Source of the DNA: Spirosoma endbachense
GTDB lineage: Bacteria > Bacteroidota > Bacteroidia > Cytophagales > Spirosomataceae
Assembly: GCF_010233585.1 (NCBI RefSeq)
Contig: NZ_CP045997.1
Location: 310,001 to 374,000 of the forward strand
DNA length: 64,000 bases
Reading direction: 5' to 3'
Shown: positions 25,936 to 34,646 of the stretch, piece after piece
How the letters are laid out: every line of letters starts with the position of its first letter
Position numbering within the stretch: the stretch's first letter is position 1
The notes under the pieces: generated by a model
What the model was told of the DNA's origin: nothing
What the model saw: the letters and a program-made list of their open reading frames with translations, nothing else
Database searches by the model: none
Made by a program: the position numbers and the translations under genes

Positions 25936-28035
25936 ATGAATAAACGATTTGCCTGCGTTGTTACGCTCCTTTTTTGCCTAACCAGCTTTGCGTGGGCGCA
26001 AGGTCCTAAACTGGATAAGCTGCTGTTTGGCGTTGCGTATTATGACGAATACATGCCCTACGAGCGACTGGACAAGGACGTTGCCATGATGAAAGAAGCG
26101 GGCATTAACGTAGTGCGCATTGCCGAATCTACTTGGAGCACGGTTGAACCACAGGACGGTACATTCGATTTTTCGCACATCGATCGGGTGCTGAATGCGA
26201 TGCATAAAGCAGGCATTTATGTTATTGTGGGAACGCCTACTTATGCCGTGCCAACCTGGTTAGTCAGAATGTACCCCGACGTGCTGGCAACGACTCCGCA
26301 GGGCCAGAACCGCTACGGTCCCCGTCAGAATATGGATATTGTTAATACGCACTTCCGTTTTCATGCCGAACGCGTTATTCGGAAGATAATGGAACATGTA
26401 AAAGATCACCCGGCAATCATTGGTTATCAGGTCGATAACGAAACAAAGCATTACAACACAACGGGCGCGAATGTGCAGAAACTCTTTGTGGACTACATGA
26501 AAGAGAAATACAAATCGCTGGACGTAGTTAACAAAACCTACGGCCTCGATTATTGGAGCAACCGAATCAATTCGTGGGAAGATTTCCCATCGACAGTTGG
26601 CACAATCAACGCTAGCCTTAGTTCAGAATTCGCTACGTTCCAGCGGAAGATGGTGACGGATTACCTGGCCTGGCAAGCCGCGATTGTCAATGAATACAAG
26701 CGACCGGGCCAGTTCGTTACGCAGAATTTTGATTTCGAGTGGCGCGGCTATTCGTATGGTATTCAGCCCGATGTCGATCATTTCGCGGCTGCCAAAGCGT
26801 TGGATATTGCGGGCGTAGACATTTACCATCCCACGCAGAGCCAACTCAGCGGAACTGAAATTTCGTTTGGTGGCGACGTAGCGCGTTCCATGAAAGTCGA
26901 TGCATCCAACCGGGGCAAAAATTATCTGGTGCTTGAAACGGAAGCGCAGGGTTTTCCGCAGTGGGTGCCGTATCCGGGACAGTTGCGGTTACAGGCGTTC
27001 AGTCACCTGGCTTCGGGAGCGTCTATGCTTGAATACTGGCATTGGCATTCTATTCACAACTCGGCAGAAACGTACTGGAAAGGCTTGCTAAGTCATGATT
27101 TTGAGCCGAATCCTACTTATGAAGAAGCCAAAACTATTGGTAAAGATTTTGCCAGACTCAGTCCGAATTTGGTCAATCTGAAGAGAACAAATTCGGTGGC
27201 TATGCTCTTCAGTAACCAAGCGCTGACGGGCTTTAACGCGTTCAGTTTTGGATGGGGCGCTAGGGAAAAATACAACGACGTCCTTCGTCCCATGTACGAC
27301 GCTTTATACCACATGAATATTGGCGTTGATTTTGTAGATCCGTCCAGCACAAACCTTGAAAACTATAAACTGTTGATTGTTCCAGCCCTATATGCAGCCT
27401 CGGACGCGTTACTGCAGCGACTGAATCAGTTCGTGAAAAATGGTGGCCATATTGTGTATACCTTTAAAAGTGGTTTTTCGGACGAAAACGTGAAAGTTCG
27501 GACCACTCCTCAGCCGGGGATTATCGGCGAGGCTTGCGGTATTACATATTCGCAGTTTACGATTCCCCAGCAGGTATCGTTAAAAAACGATCCGTATCAG
27601 GTTGGAAAAGATAATAACGTAGTGAAAACCTGGATGGAATTAATTACGCCGACAACGGCCAAGGTTTTGGCGTATTACGATCACCCGGTTTGGGGGAAAT
27701 ATGCTGCCGTTACCGAAAACACCTTTGGAAAAGGAATGGCCACCTACATCGGTTTTATGACCAGCGATGCCGTTTTGCGGAAAATACTGGAAGATGCCAG
27801 CAGGAAAGCGAAGGTCTGGGGGCCCGATCAGCAAATAACCTTCCCGCTGATTACCAAGTCGGGCGTTAATCAACAGGGCAAAACAATTCATTACTACTTC
27901 AATTACTCCGCAGCATCCGGCACCGTTACGTATCCGTATAAGGATGGAAAAGAATTACTAACGAATGAATCCATAGCGAATGACAAGCCGATTAAATTGG
28001 ACGCCTGGGGCGTGAAGATTGTGGAGGAAAATTAA
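25936..28035 (+). CDS. Secreted glycoside hydrolase family 42-type beta-galactosidase
   Basis: The 699-residue protein has a Sec signal (MNKRFACVVTLLFCLTSFAWAQ). A TIM-barrel GH42 domain starts FGVAYYDEYMPYERLDKDVAMM and has general acid/base E169 in QVDNETKHY and likely nucleophile E334 in LVLETEAQG. RIAESTWSTVEPQDGTFDFS (about 61-80) is the family's first barrel segment. A trimerisation/Rossmann-like domain follows (about 415-615) and a short beta domain ends the protein. It should release galactose or related sugars in the periplasm or outside. It is divergent from the SusCD pair, which could import the products. No partner gene follows on the same strand. Confidence 0.9.
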   Translation: MNKRFACVVTLLFCLTSFAWAQGPKLDKLLFGVAYYDEYMPYERLDKDVAMMKEAGINVVRIAESTWSTVEPQDGTFDFSHIDRVLNAMHKAGIYVIVGTPTYAVPTWLVRMYPDVLATTPQGQNRYGPRQNMDIVNTHFRFHAERVIRKIMEHVKDHPAIIGYQVDNETKHYNTTGANVQKLFVDYMKEKYKSLDVVNKTYGLDYWSNRINSWEDFPSTVGTINASLSSEFATFQRKMVTDYLAWQAAIVNEYKRPGQFVTQNFDFEWRGYSYGIQPDVDHFAAAKALDIAGVDIYHPTQSQLSGTEISFGGDVARSMKVDASNRGKNYLVLETEAQGFPQWVPYPGQLRLQAFSHLASGASMLEYWHWHSIHNSAETYWKGLLSHDFEPNPTYEEAKTIGKDFARLSPNLVNLKRTNSVAMLFSNQALTGFNAFSFGWGAREKYNDVLRPMYDALYHMNIGVDFVDPSSTNLENYKLLIVPALYAASDALLQRLNQFVKNGGHIVYTFKSGFSDENVKVRTTPQPGIIGEACGITYSQFTIPQQVSLKNDPYQVGKDNNVVKTWMELITPTTAKVLAYYDHPVWGKYAAVTENTFGKGMATYIGFMTSDAVLRKILEDASRKAKVWGPDQQITFPLITKSGVNQQGKTIHYYFNYSAASGTVTYPYKDGKELLTNESIANDKPIKLDAWGVKIVEEN

Positions 28036-28602
28036 ACATCGCTACATGAAAGATGGAAATGTTTTTTTGTCAGCCTAAACTATGGAGCTATTTAAACGTT
28101 TCTTTTAGCTCAACCATTGGTGAATTTTTTGTCATTCCTACATCAGGGCAGGAGGAATGGCAACCCTCCACTCCATTTTATTTCCATTATAGAAAGTTTA
28201 AACAGTTTCTGATTTTCTCAAAAAATCGCTCCTACTTGAGACGAATGAACGTTCATGTATCTACTTCTTAATTCGGGCGATTTCTGAAACGGTACTTAGC
28301 GCGGGCAGAATCCATGGGCAGCACAAATGGCATCCGCTTCCTGGTGTTGTGAATGTATTCGATCAGCGGATTGAATGGCGGGCAGAAAAGGCGAGAAAAA
28401 CTTAGAAGGTGCGCCAGGGTGTGAATTGGTACTATTTGTCGGGATTCACCCGGAAACTGTCGCTTTTACACATCGCCAAACGCTGAAAGGCTTTCTAACT
28501 TTGGATAATCGGTAAAGTCGAAAATCAAATCTGTATCCTGTTACGAAAAATCCATTCAAAACAGGCAATACGCTTAAATCAATACGACCAATAGCAAGCA
28601 CT
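28036..28602. other. Spacer with possible eroded coding sequence
   Basis: This 567-bp interval has no gene I can support. The stretch 28268-28450 is open on both strands in the same codon register and reads like protein on either, suggesting a fragment of a former gene, but I could not assign it. Confidence 0.35.
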
Positions 28603-29418
28603 ATGTCTGCTCTATCTCAATCCAACCAACAACAAAGCAAGCCTTACGACAGTGGCTATGCACCTGTTAATGGCATCGATTTGTATTACGAAGTATATGG
28701 CGAGGGCAGCCCAATCGTGTTACTGCATGGTGCTTATATGACCATTGATATGAACTGGGGGCAATTCATACCCGAATTGTCAAAAAACAGGAAAGTAATT
28801 GCTATTGAATTGCAGGGACATGGACATACTCCGTTTTCAGATCGAAAATTGTCAAGGGCTACTTTAGCCCGTGATGTGGAAGGCGTCATGGATCACCTGA
28901 ACATTGACAGCGCGGATGTAGTAGGTTATAGTTTTGGTGGCTCTGTGGCTTACCAGTTTGCCATACAAAGCCCTGGACGGTTAAAGAAGTTAGTGATCAT
29001 TTCGTCTACCTATAAAAGTAGTGGTTGGATTCCAGAAGTGACTGACAGGTTTAAACAAACAAAACCTGAATTTTTTACAAACACGCCTTTGAAAGCCGCC
29101 TATGAGGCTGTGGCACCTGATAAAAGCAAATGGACCGCGTTCTTAGAACAGATGATCACTTCGGCTTCAACACCCTTTGACCTGGGTGATGCCAATATTT
29201 CTCAAATTTCTGCACCTGTACTGATCATAGCCGGCGACAATGACGGTTTGGATAAAATTGAACTGATAAAAACATATCAACGCCTGGGGGGTGTGCTAGG
29301 TACTGATCTAAGCGCAATGCCGAAATCTCAATTGGCTATTGTTCCTGGGCAGGGGCATGTTTCCCTGATAATGCAAACAGCCACCATCTTAGGTTATCTG
29401 GATGGCTTTTTAAAGTGA
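28603..29418 (+). CDS. Alpha/beta hydrolase
   Basis: The 271-residue protein has the fold's landmarks: VNGIDLYYEVYGEGSPIVLLHGAYM (HG oxyanion loop), VVGYSFGGSVAYQF with the nucleophile in GYSFGG (about residue 110), a family acid around AGDNDG, and a C-terminal PGQGHVS with the catalytic His. I see no signal peptide, so it is cytoplasmic. It resembles general ester/epoxide/peroxide hydrolases of the MhpC group; the substrate is unknown. It is AT-rich and sits next to a decayed integrase, which fits horizontal arrival, but this is inference. Confidence 0.88.
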   Translation: MSALSQSNQQQSKPYDSGYAPVNGIDLYYEVYGEGSPIVLLHGAYMTIDMNWGQFIPELSKNRKVIAIELQGHGHTPFSDRKLSRATLARDVEGVMDHLNIDSADVVGYSFGGSVAYQFAIQSPGRLKKLVIISSTYKSSGWIPEVTDRFKQTKPEFFTNTPLKAAYEAVAPDKSKWTAFLEQMITSASTPFDLGDANISQISAPVLIIAGDNDGLDKIELIKTYQRLGGVLGTDLSAMPKSQLAIVPGQGHVSLIMQTATILGYLDGFLK

Positions 29419-29537
29419 ATATAGCTTCGTCGCCTGATTGCATTCTTATTTCCAACGCTGTGTCAATTAAGATCTGTATGCTACTCTCCATCTGTTTTGG
29501 GGAGTAGCATAGTCTACGTTCGGCAGAAACACTTTAA

Positions 29538-30721
29538 CCCAGGGGTACTTATGATAATGAAAACTGGGTTCGAAAGTATCAAGATCAGGTACTGCGACTC
29601 AATGAACTGGGTAGAGCCTACACGGTTGATGAGGTAAAACAGCGTCTGGAAAAAACAGAATCCGTTTCACTGGCCGACCATATCCGGGATTTTGTCAAAC
29701 GTCTGGATGAACGGGGTGAAAAAGGCACAGCCGATAACCATCGTTACAAACTTTGAGCTTTTCTGCGGTTCTTGAAACTCAACCCGGAGACAGGGCAATT
29801 CTCGCTACAACAGCTTACCCTGGAGTTATTCGATAAATACGAGACGCATTTGTTGACCCGGCCACCGATGCGGAAAACCTCCACTGAATCAAGTCGGCGA
29901 ATTACAACCTGCAAATATTTGCGTAAACTCCACCAGCATATTCGCTCATTTATTATCAAGTATAAACTGCCCGATGAGCTTGATCCGCTTCGGGTGCGAA
30001 CCTTTAAAGAAGCACCTACGGAACGAATCGTGTTTAATAAAGCGGAATTTCAAATTTGGTCAACGTTAACCTTGCCCACGAGGATAAAAGGTGAGCGAAC
30101 CCGGAATCATACCCGAAACATTTACCTGGTCAGCTATTACCTGCATGGCCTGCGGGCAATGGATTTGATGGTTGCCAAGGTTTCACAGGTGCAAACCATA
30201 TGGCCGATGAAAGAAGGAAAAATTGTGCAAGAATACCGCTTTTATACCGTCGCTGAGAAAACGAATAAATCAAAATTGGTGTTAATAGAGAAGCGATTCT
30301 TCCGTTGATTTTGTCGTATTCGGAGGGCAAAGAACCGGACGATTATCTCTTTCCATTTATGCCACCGTCAACGCGGCATCTTAGGCGAGATAAACTAAAG
30401 GGCAAGGCCAATAATCGGACTAAGTATGTGGATCAGTTATTGAAAGAAGTTGCGCAAACAGCAGGCTTCAATAAACTAGTTTCCATGCACTCGGCCCGAC
30501 ACTTATTTGCTGAAGATTTATTCGAATACTCTGGCGACCTGCGATTGGTTTCCGTATCGTTGTCTCATTCAGATTTGGAGACGACGCAACGGTATTTGAA
30601 ACGTAAGAGCCAGATGATAATCGACCGGGCTAATAGTGTATATCGGAAGCAGGTAATCGAAGAATCGGACGAAAGCCAGGACGAGGGTGTTAGTGATCGG
30701 TTGGCAAGTGGAATGCTTTAA
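29538..30721 (+). pseudogene. Tyrosine recombinase (phage/transposon integrase), 5'-truncated with stop and frameshift
   Basis: The frame from 29538 reads NWVRKYQDQVLRLNELGRAY through a typical Bacteroidota integrase arm/core-binding region, is stopped by TGA at 29754-29756, and continues in frame (AFLRFLKLNPETG) to a stop at 30306-30308. It then continues in another frame from about 30300 (LPLILSYSEGKEPDDYLFPF) to TAA 30719-30721. Catalytic-domain signatures remain: YYLHGLRAMDL (first Arg box), MHSARHLFAEDL (H-x-x-R) and LSHSDLETTQRYL (His and nucleophile Tyr). The start is missing. Two lesions plus truncation mean it is dead. It marks an old integration event; I found no attachment-site repeats around it. 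Confidence 0.85.
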
Positions 30722-30845
30722 GTCCATTGAACCATTGGCCGGAATAAGGCGAAATAAACGTTTTCGGAATTGACTGGTAAAGTATTGGTAACCACTAATA
30801 ACGAAAAGAAAAATTCCGCTGTTTTTCGTTGCAGCAGTTTTACTG

Positions 30846-30853
30846 TAAATTTG
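30846..30853 (+). promoter_or_regulatory. -7 promoter element of clpS
   Basis: TAAATTTG matches TAnnTTTG perfectly, 25 bp upstream of the clpS ATG. A matching -33 TTTG at the usual distance is not clear. Confidence 0.45.
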
Positions 30854-30878
30854 CTAAATAAATACCATTTTATCTCCC

Positions 30879-31157
30879 ATGCAACCTTTTGAAGAAACCG
30901 ATGTGGACGTGCTCGATGAAGTCATTGCAACCGACGTTCATAGCCTCGTAGTCTTCAATGACGATGTGAACACGTTCGATCACGTAATCGAAACGTTGAT
31001 TGACGTGTGCCATCATACACCAGAGCAGGCTGAGCAGTGTACACTTTTGATCCACTATAAAGGAAAATGCGCCGTTAAGAATGGCTCGTGGGAAGAACTT
31101 GTGCCAATGCGCAACGAAATCTGCCGCCGGGGCATCTCGGCCGAAGTACTGAAATAA
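30879..31157 (+). CDS. clpS: ATP-dependent Clp protease adaptor ClpS
   Basis: The 92-residue protein contains the ClpS core: HSLVVFNDDVNTFDHVIETL (the N-degron pocket DDxxT/H pattern), HHTPEQAEQCTLLIHYKGKCAVKNG and a final alpha/beta turn. ClpS binds N-terminal destabilising residues (Leu, Phe, Tyr, Trp) and hands proteins to ClpA/ClpC-ClpP. Length and motifs are normal. A hairpin overlaps its stop codon and lies before recR (31157-31213), so the two genes are probably not a simple operon. Confidence 0.95.
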   Translation: MQPFEETDVDVLDEVIATDVHSLVVFNDDVNTFDHVIETLIDVCHHTPEQAEQCTLLIHYKGKCAVKNGSWEELVPMRNEICRRGISAEVLK

Positions 31158-31213
31158 ATGAGTACAGCCTGATGAACAATGATACTGATTGAGTTCATTA
31201 GGCTGTATTCATT
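31157..31213. repeat. Inverted repeat between clpS and recR
   Basis: AATGAGTACAGCCTGATGAA (31157-31176) pairs with 31194-31213, mismatched at two positions. It begins at the clpS stop and ends 27 bp before the recR start. No T-run follows. It belongs to the group of locus-specific intergenic inverted repeats in this window and may still work as a terminator or attenuator. Confidence 0.6.
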
Positions 31214-31240
31214 GTTCAATAGTCATTAAACAACAGACTC

Positions 31241-31852
31241 TTGGAGTATCCATCCAAACTTATAGAAGCTGCGGTAAACGAGGTATCAAAACTGCCGGGA
31301 ATCGGGAAGAAAACTGCCCTCCGGCTGGTTCTGCACTTGCTTAAACGCGACGAAGAGCAAACCGAAACGTTGGCTCAAAGCCTGACGGCTATGCGTACGC
31401 AGGTCAAATACTGCCGCAAATGCCATAACCTCTCAGACCATGATCTCTGTTCGATCTGCACCAGTAACAAGCGTGATCAATCATTGATCTGTGTTGTTGA
31501 AGATACGCGCGATGTGCTGGCCATTGAGAATACCGCTCAATATAAGGGTCTTTATCATGTGCTCGGAGGAATCATATCCCCCGTAGAAGGAATTGGCCCC
31601 AGTGATCTACAGATTGACTCACTAATTACGCGATTACGCGGCCCGGAGAGCGAGCAGGTACGCGAAATTATTCTGGCCATAAGCCCGACGATGGAAGGGG
31701 ATACAACGGCGTTTTATCTGCAAAAGAAACTCAAGCCGTTTAACCTGAAAATCTCGACGATTGCCCGGGGAGTGCCTATCGGGGGAGACCTCGAATATGC
31801 TGATGAGGTTACGCTGGGGCGAAGTATTTTAAGCCGAATAGCTTATGATTAA
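31241..31852 (+). CDS. recR: Recombination protein RecR
   Basis: The 203-residue protein has an N-terminal helix-hairpin-helix (KLPGIGKKTALRLVLHLL), a zinc finger (CRKCHNLSDHDLCSIC) and a Toprim domain starting LICVVEDTRDVLAIE, with GGIISPVEGIGP and EGDTTAFYLQ. It works with RecF/RecO in loading RecA at gaps. The start I use is TTG 31241 (encoding MEYPSKLIEAAV), because this is exactly where homologues start (MEYPSKLIE) and no in-frame ATG is suitable. The gene ends inside a strong terminator. Confidence 0.95.
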   Translation: MEYPSKLIEAAVNEVSKLPGIGKKTALRLVLHLLKRDEEQTETLAQSLTAMRTQVKYCRKCHNLSDHDLCSICTSNKRDQSLICVVEDTRDVLAIENTAQYKGLYHVLGGIISPVEGIGPSDLQIDSLITRLRGPESEQVREIILAISPTMEGDTTAFYLQKKLKPFNLKISTIARGVPIGGDLEYADEVTLGRSILSRIAYD

Positions 31853-31887
31853 TTAAAAAAGCACCGATCCAGGTGCTTTTTTAATTA
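31850..31887. terminator. Intrinsic terminator after recR
   Basis: TAATTAAAAAAGCACC (31850-31865) pairs with GGTGCTTTTTTAATTA (31872-31887). The hairpin has a GC core and T/A-rich arms usable in both directions. The recR stop codon forms its first bases. Confidence 0.85.
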
Positions 31888-31959
31888 ATTCTATAACCTT
31901 ATCCCGAAACTTCTGGTTTCCTGCATACAAATCCCTAATCTGAAAAAGATCCTGGAATT

Positions 31960-32397
31960 ATGGTGCTGGAAAACAGTCAAAATAGATTGACCATCAGTAT
32001 CTTAGATTATGAAGATGGTACGGCTAAAAATCGTATTGACCGCAATACGCTATTGACAAGTATCGAGCTACAACATGAGGGGAAATCCTCCATCGTAACG
32101 GCTCCGGTCATGTCAACGCATGAGTTGTCGGCTTTGGCTCATTGGTTTGAACTGGTGGCTACCGGGAAGCCAGCAAAGCCTGTTGTCTTGCAGGAGCCGT
32201 GTTTATTTTTTGATTGTCACCAGCGAGTCCTCGATAAGTTCAGGCTTACGGTACGGATGGAAGCAGAAGCATCGCCGGTCTGGACCAGCTATTATGCCGA
32301 ACCGTTTACGATGGTTTTTTGGCTGACCTATAAGGAGATGCTCGAAACAGCACAATCTCTTCGTCAGTTGCACTACAATTTCCCCACCCAGGCCTAG
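31960..32397 (+). CDS. Uncharacterised protein resembling the WapI immunity family
   Basis: The 145-residue soluble protein has the order of elements of the WapI-type family: an N-terminal beta strand (LTISILDYEDG), a strand with SIELQHEGKSSIVTAPVMSTHEL, then a helix ELSALAHWFELVATG, a strand with EPCLFFDCHQ and a terminal helix after LTYKEMLETAQSLRQLHYNFP. WapI-like proteins protect against secreted Rhs/WapA-type toxins; no toxin gene is visible here. Family assignment rests on recalled pattern and needs a profile search. It stands alone between recR and the superoxide dismutase gene. Confidence 0.45.
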   Translation: MVLENSQNRLTISILDYEDGTAKNRIDRNTLLTSIELQHEGKSSIVTAPVMSTHELSALAHWFELVATGKPAKPVVLQEPCLFFDCHQRVLDKFRLTVRMEAEASPVWTSYYAEPFTMVFWLTYKEMLETAQSLRQLHYNFPTQA

Positions 32398-32521
32398 AAT
32401 CCATATTTTCGCGGAAATATTTCGTTCTTTGCATTTATAGCTTTAGGTTCGCTGAACATCTGTCAGCGTGACGGGTTGTATTCGCAAAACGTTATAAATT
32501 TCTCTACAAACCAACATTCGC

Positions 32522-33232
32522 ATGAATCGCTCCGAGTTTTTAAAATTGGCCTTTGGTGCTTCGGCCGGTTTAGTTGCTTTCCGCTCTTTCGGTCGGGCTG
32601 CGTCCAGCTTCGGTCTGAACCAGGCAGAAGGTCCGTTCAAACTGGCTCCTCTGCCGTTTGACGCGGGTGCGCTGGAACCGCACATCGATAAAACCACTAT
32701 GGAGATCCACCACGACAAGCACCATAAAGCTTATGTGGACAACCTGAATAAGGCCGTAGCCGGAACCGATATGGCTAAAATGGACATTGAGGCTTTGGTA
32801 AAAAGCATCAGCAGCAGTACGCCCGCAGCGGTTCGCAACAATGCCGGTGGCCACTGGAATCACACATTCTTCTGGAGTATTCTTGGACCCAATGCAGGTG
32901 GTGCGCCAAAAGGTGCGTTGGCCGATGCGATTAACAAGAAGTTTGGATCGTTCGATAACTTCAAAACAGAGTGGGCAAAGGCCGCAACGGGTCGTTTCGG
33001 CTCGGGTTGGGTATGGCTTATCAAGAGTGGTAGCGATGTCGAAATCGTATCGACGCCTAACCAGGACAATCCGCTGATGGCGTTGGCCGAGAAAAAAGGA
33101 ACACCGGTCATGGGCCTTGATGTTTGGGAACATGCCTACTATCTGAAATACCAAAACCGTCGGCCAGAGTACGTTACAGCTGCCTGGAACGTGTTTGACT
33201 GGAACAAAATCGGTAAGAACTTTGCGGGATAA
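32522..33232 (+). CDS. sodA: Superoxide dismutase (Fe/Mn family, Mn-type residues), exported form
   Basis: The 236-residue enzyme converts superoxide to hydrogen peroxide and oxygen. Metal ligands are H63 (MEIHHDKHH), H114 (HWNHTFFW), D200 and H204 (DVWEHAYYL). G110 (NNAGGH) and Q181 (NQDNPL) are the residues that distinguish Mn from Fe enzymes, so manganese is favoured. Unlike cytoplasmic SODs it has about 35 extra N-terminal residues: [31 protein letters not shown]. This resembles a Tat signal with only one Arg before the FLK motif, implying export to the periplasm. It is monocistronic with a hairpin downstream. Confidence 0.95.
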   Translation: MNRSEFLKLAFGASAGLVAFRSFGRAASSFGLNQAEGPFKLAPLPFDAGALEPHIDKTTMEIHHDKHHKAYVDNLNKAVAGTDMAKMDIEALVKSISSSTPAAVRNNAGGHWNHTFFWSILGPNAGGAPKGALADAINKKFGSFDNFKTEWAKAATGRFGSGWVWLIKSGSDVEIVSTPNQDNPLMALAEKKGTPVMGLDVWEHAYYLKYQNRRPEYVTAAWNVFDWNKIGKNFAG

Positions 33233-33252
33233 AAGCTCATAAAGCTTAGGTG

Positions 33253-33320
33253 ATGGCATTCGGTTAACAGAGGTCCGTTGATATGGTTTCTAACGGAGTA
33301 TGCTGTAACCTGAATGCCAT
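33253..33320. repeat. Inverted repeat after the superoxide dismutase gene
   Basis: ATGGCATTCGGTTAACAG (33253-33270) pairs with CTGTAACCTGAATGCCAT (33303-33320) with a one-base bulge and one shift. An inner CCGTT/AACGG pair lies between. It lies 20 bp past the stop and can serve as a terminator-like hairpin. The remaining spacer to 33534 has a -7 element TATTTTTG (33510-33517) for the next gene. Confidence 0.55.
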
Positions 33321-33534
33321 TGGCATCTACAGCTAAAGAAGCAGAAAGGTAGTGCAGGTTTGTGCTAGTCGTGGAGCTAAGCATGGTGTAGCAAGGGTAA
33401 TGGAACCTGCCCATTGACCTCATTCGCGAAATTTATTCTATGGGCTGTTAACTAAACGAAACGGTTCTTTGTGTTGCAGGGATTGATGGACAGATTGGGT
33501 AAACTTTTGTATTTTTGCGAAAACAGATTAGTCT

Positions 33535-34494
33535 ATGTCATCACAAGAATTGTACGATGAAATCCCGTCGTTGGATCTGGCTGATTTCACATCGGGCGAT
33601 CCGGAACGCAAAGCTCGCTTTGTGCAGGATTTAGGTCGGGCGTTTAATCAGATTGGCTTCGTGGCCATCCGCAATCACGGGTTGACCGATGACCTTACAC
33701 AGCGACTTTATGAGTCAGCTAAAGCGTTTTTTTCGGCTCCAGACGATATTAAGCGGAAATATGAACACCCCGAATTAAGTGGCCAACGGGGTTATATTGG
33801 CAAAGGGAAAGAAACAGCCAAAGGGTTTAAAGTAGCAGATCTCAAAGAATTCTACCATATTGGTCAGCCTGAGCCGGTTGGGGAAATGCCAGCCAATGTG
33901 TTTCCGGAAGAATATCCTGAATTTGGTGAAGCGACGTTAACGGCTTATCAAACGCTCGAAAATGCGGGTAAGCAGTTACTGCGGGCAATAGCGCTTTATC
34001 TGGAGTTGCCGGAAATGTATTTCGATGATAAAGTGAAAAATGGAGACAGTATCCTCAGGGCGCTCCACTATTTTCCCCTCGATCCCGAAAAAACACCCGA
34101 TGGAGCGGTACGTGCGGCAGCGCATGGTGATATTAACCTCATTACGTTACTGATGGGAGCCTCGGCAGATGGACTGGAAGTACTCCGGCGCGATGGCAAA
34201 TGGATTGGAATCACTGCCCTTCCCGATCAGGTTGTTGTAAACGTTGGCGATATGCTCGACCGGCTGACAAATCATAAACTCAAGTCGACGATTCATCAGG
34301 TGGTGAATCCACCACGTGAAAAAATGAACCAGTCCCGGTATTCGATTCCATTTTTTATGCACCCACGTGCCGATATGGATTTGAAGAGCCTGGAGAGTTG
34401 TATCGACACGGAGCATCCTAAACTCTATGTGGACATGACGGCTGGTGAATTTCTGAACGAACGGTTGATGGAACTGGGGTTGAAAAAAGCGTAA
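33535..34494 (+). CDS. 2-oxoglutarate/Fe(II)-dependent oxygenase of the isopenicillin-N-synthase family
   Basis: The 319-residue protein starts IPSLDLADFTSGDPERKARF and has N-terminal FNQIGFVAIRNHGLT and a jelly-roll core. The metal ligands follow the H-x-D...H pattern: AAHGDINLITLL (H and D) and STIHQVVNP (distal His), with the co-substrate Arg in RYSIPFF. Members oxidise diverse small molecules using O2 and 2-oxoglutarate; many bacterial versions have unknown substrates. A promoter -7 element TATTTTTG at 33510-33517 lies 17 bp upstream of the ATG. A strong hairpin follows before the chromate transporter gene. Confidence 0.9.
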   Translation: MSSQELYDEIPSLDLADFTSGDPERKARFVQDLGRAFNQIGFVAIRNHGLTDDLTQRLYESAKAFFSAPDDIKRKYEHPELSGQRGYIGKGKETAKGFKVADLKEFYHIGQPEPVGEMPANVFPEEYPEFGEATLTAYQTLENAGKQLLRAIALYLELPEMYFDDKVKNGDSILRALHYFPLDPEKTPDGAVRAAAHGDINLITLLMGASADGLEVLRRDGKWIGITALPDQVVVNVGDMLDRLTNHKLKSTIHQVVNPPREKMNQSRYSIPFFMHPRADMDLKSLESCIDTEHPKLYVDMTAGEFLNERLMELGLKKA

Positions 34495-34569
34495 TAACGC
34501 AGGCCTCTCTAAGCTGTCATTTGCAAAAACTGACGATTTCGAGTCAGTGCTACTACTGAAGTTTATAGT

Positions 34570-34613
34570 CGTTGCCGGGCGCTGAAAATTGATTGGTTCA
34601 GCGCCCGGCAACG
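34570..34613. terminator. 17-bp perfect GC-rich hairpin
   Basis: CGTTGCCGGGCGCTGAA (34570-34586) pairs exactly with TTCAGCGCCCGGCAACG (34597-34613) around a 10-base loop. It is 75 bp after the oxygenase stop and 33 bp before the chromate transporter ATG. No T-run is present, so it may be a Rho-independent end of weak type, an mRNA-stabilising hairpin or a block before the transporter. Confidence 0.6.
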
Positions 34614-34646
34614 AACTAAACCGCCCCGCTCGCTTCTCCGTTTATT

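Noticed and set aside
28053..28271. 72-codon frame on the plus strand after the glycosidase
   Set aside because: Composition and sequence look non-coding; no initiation signal.
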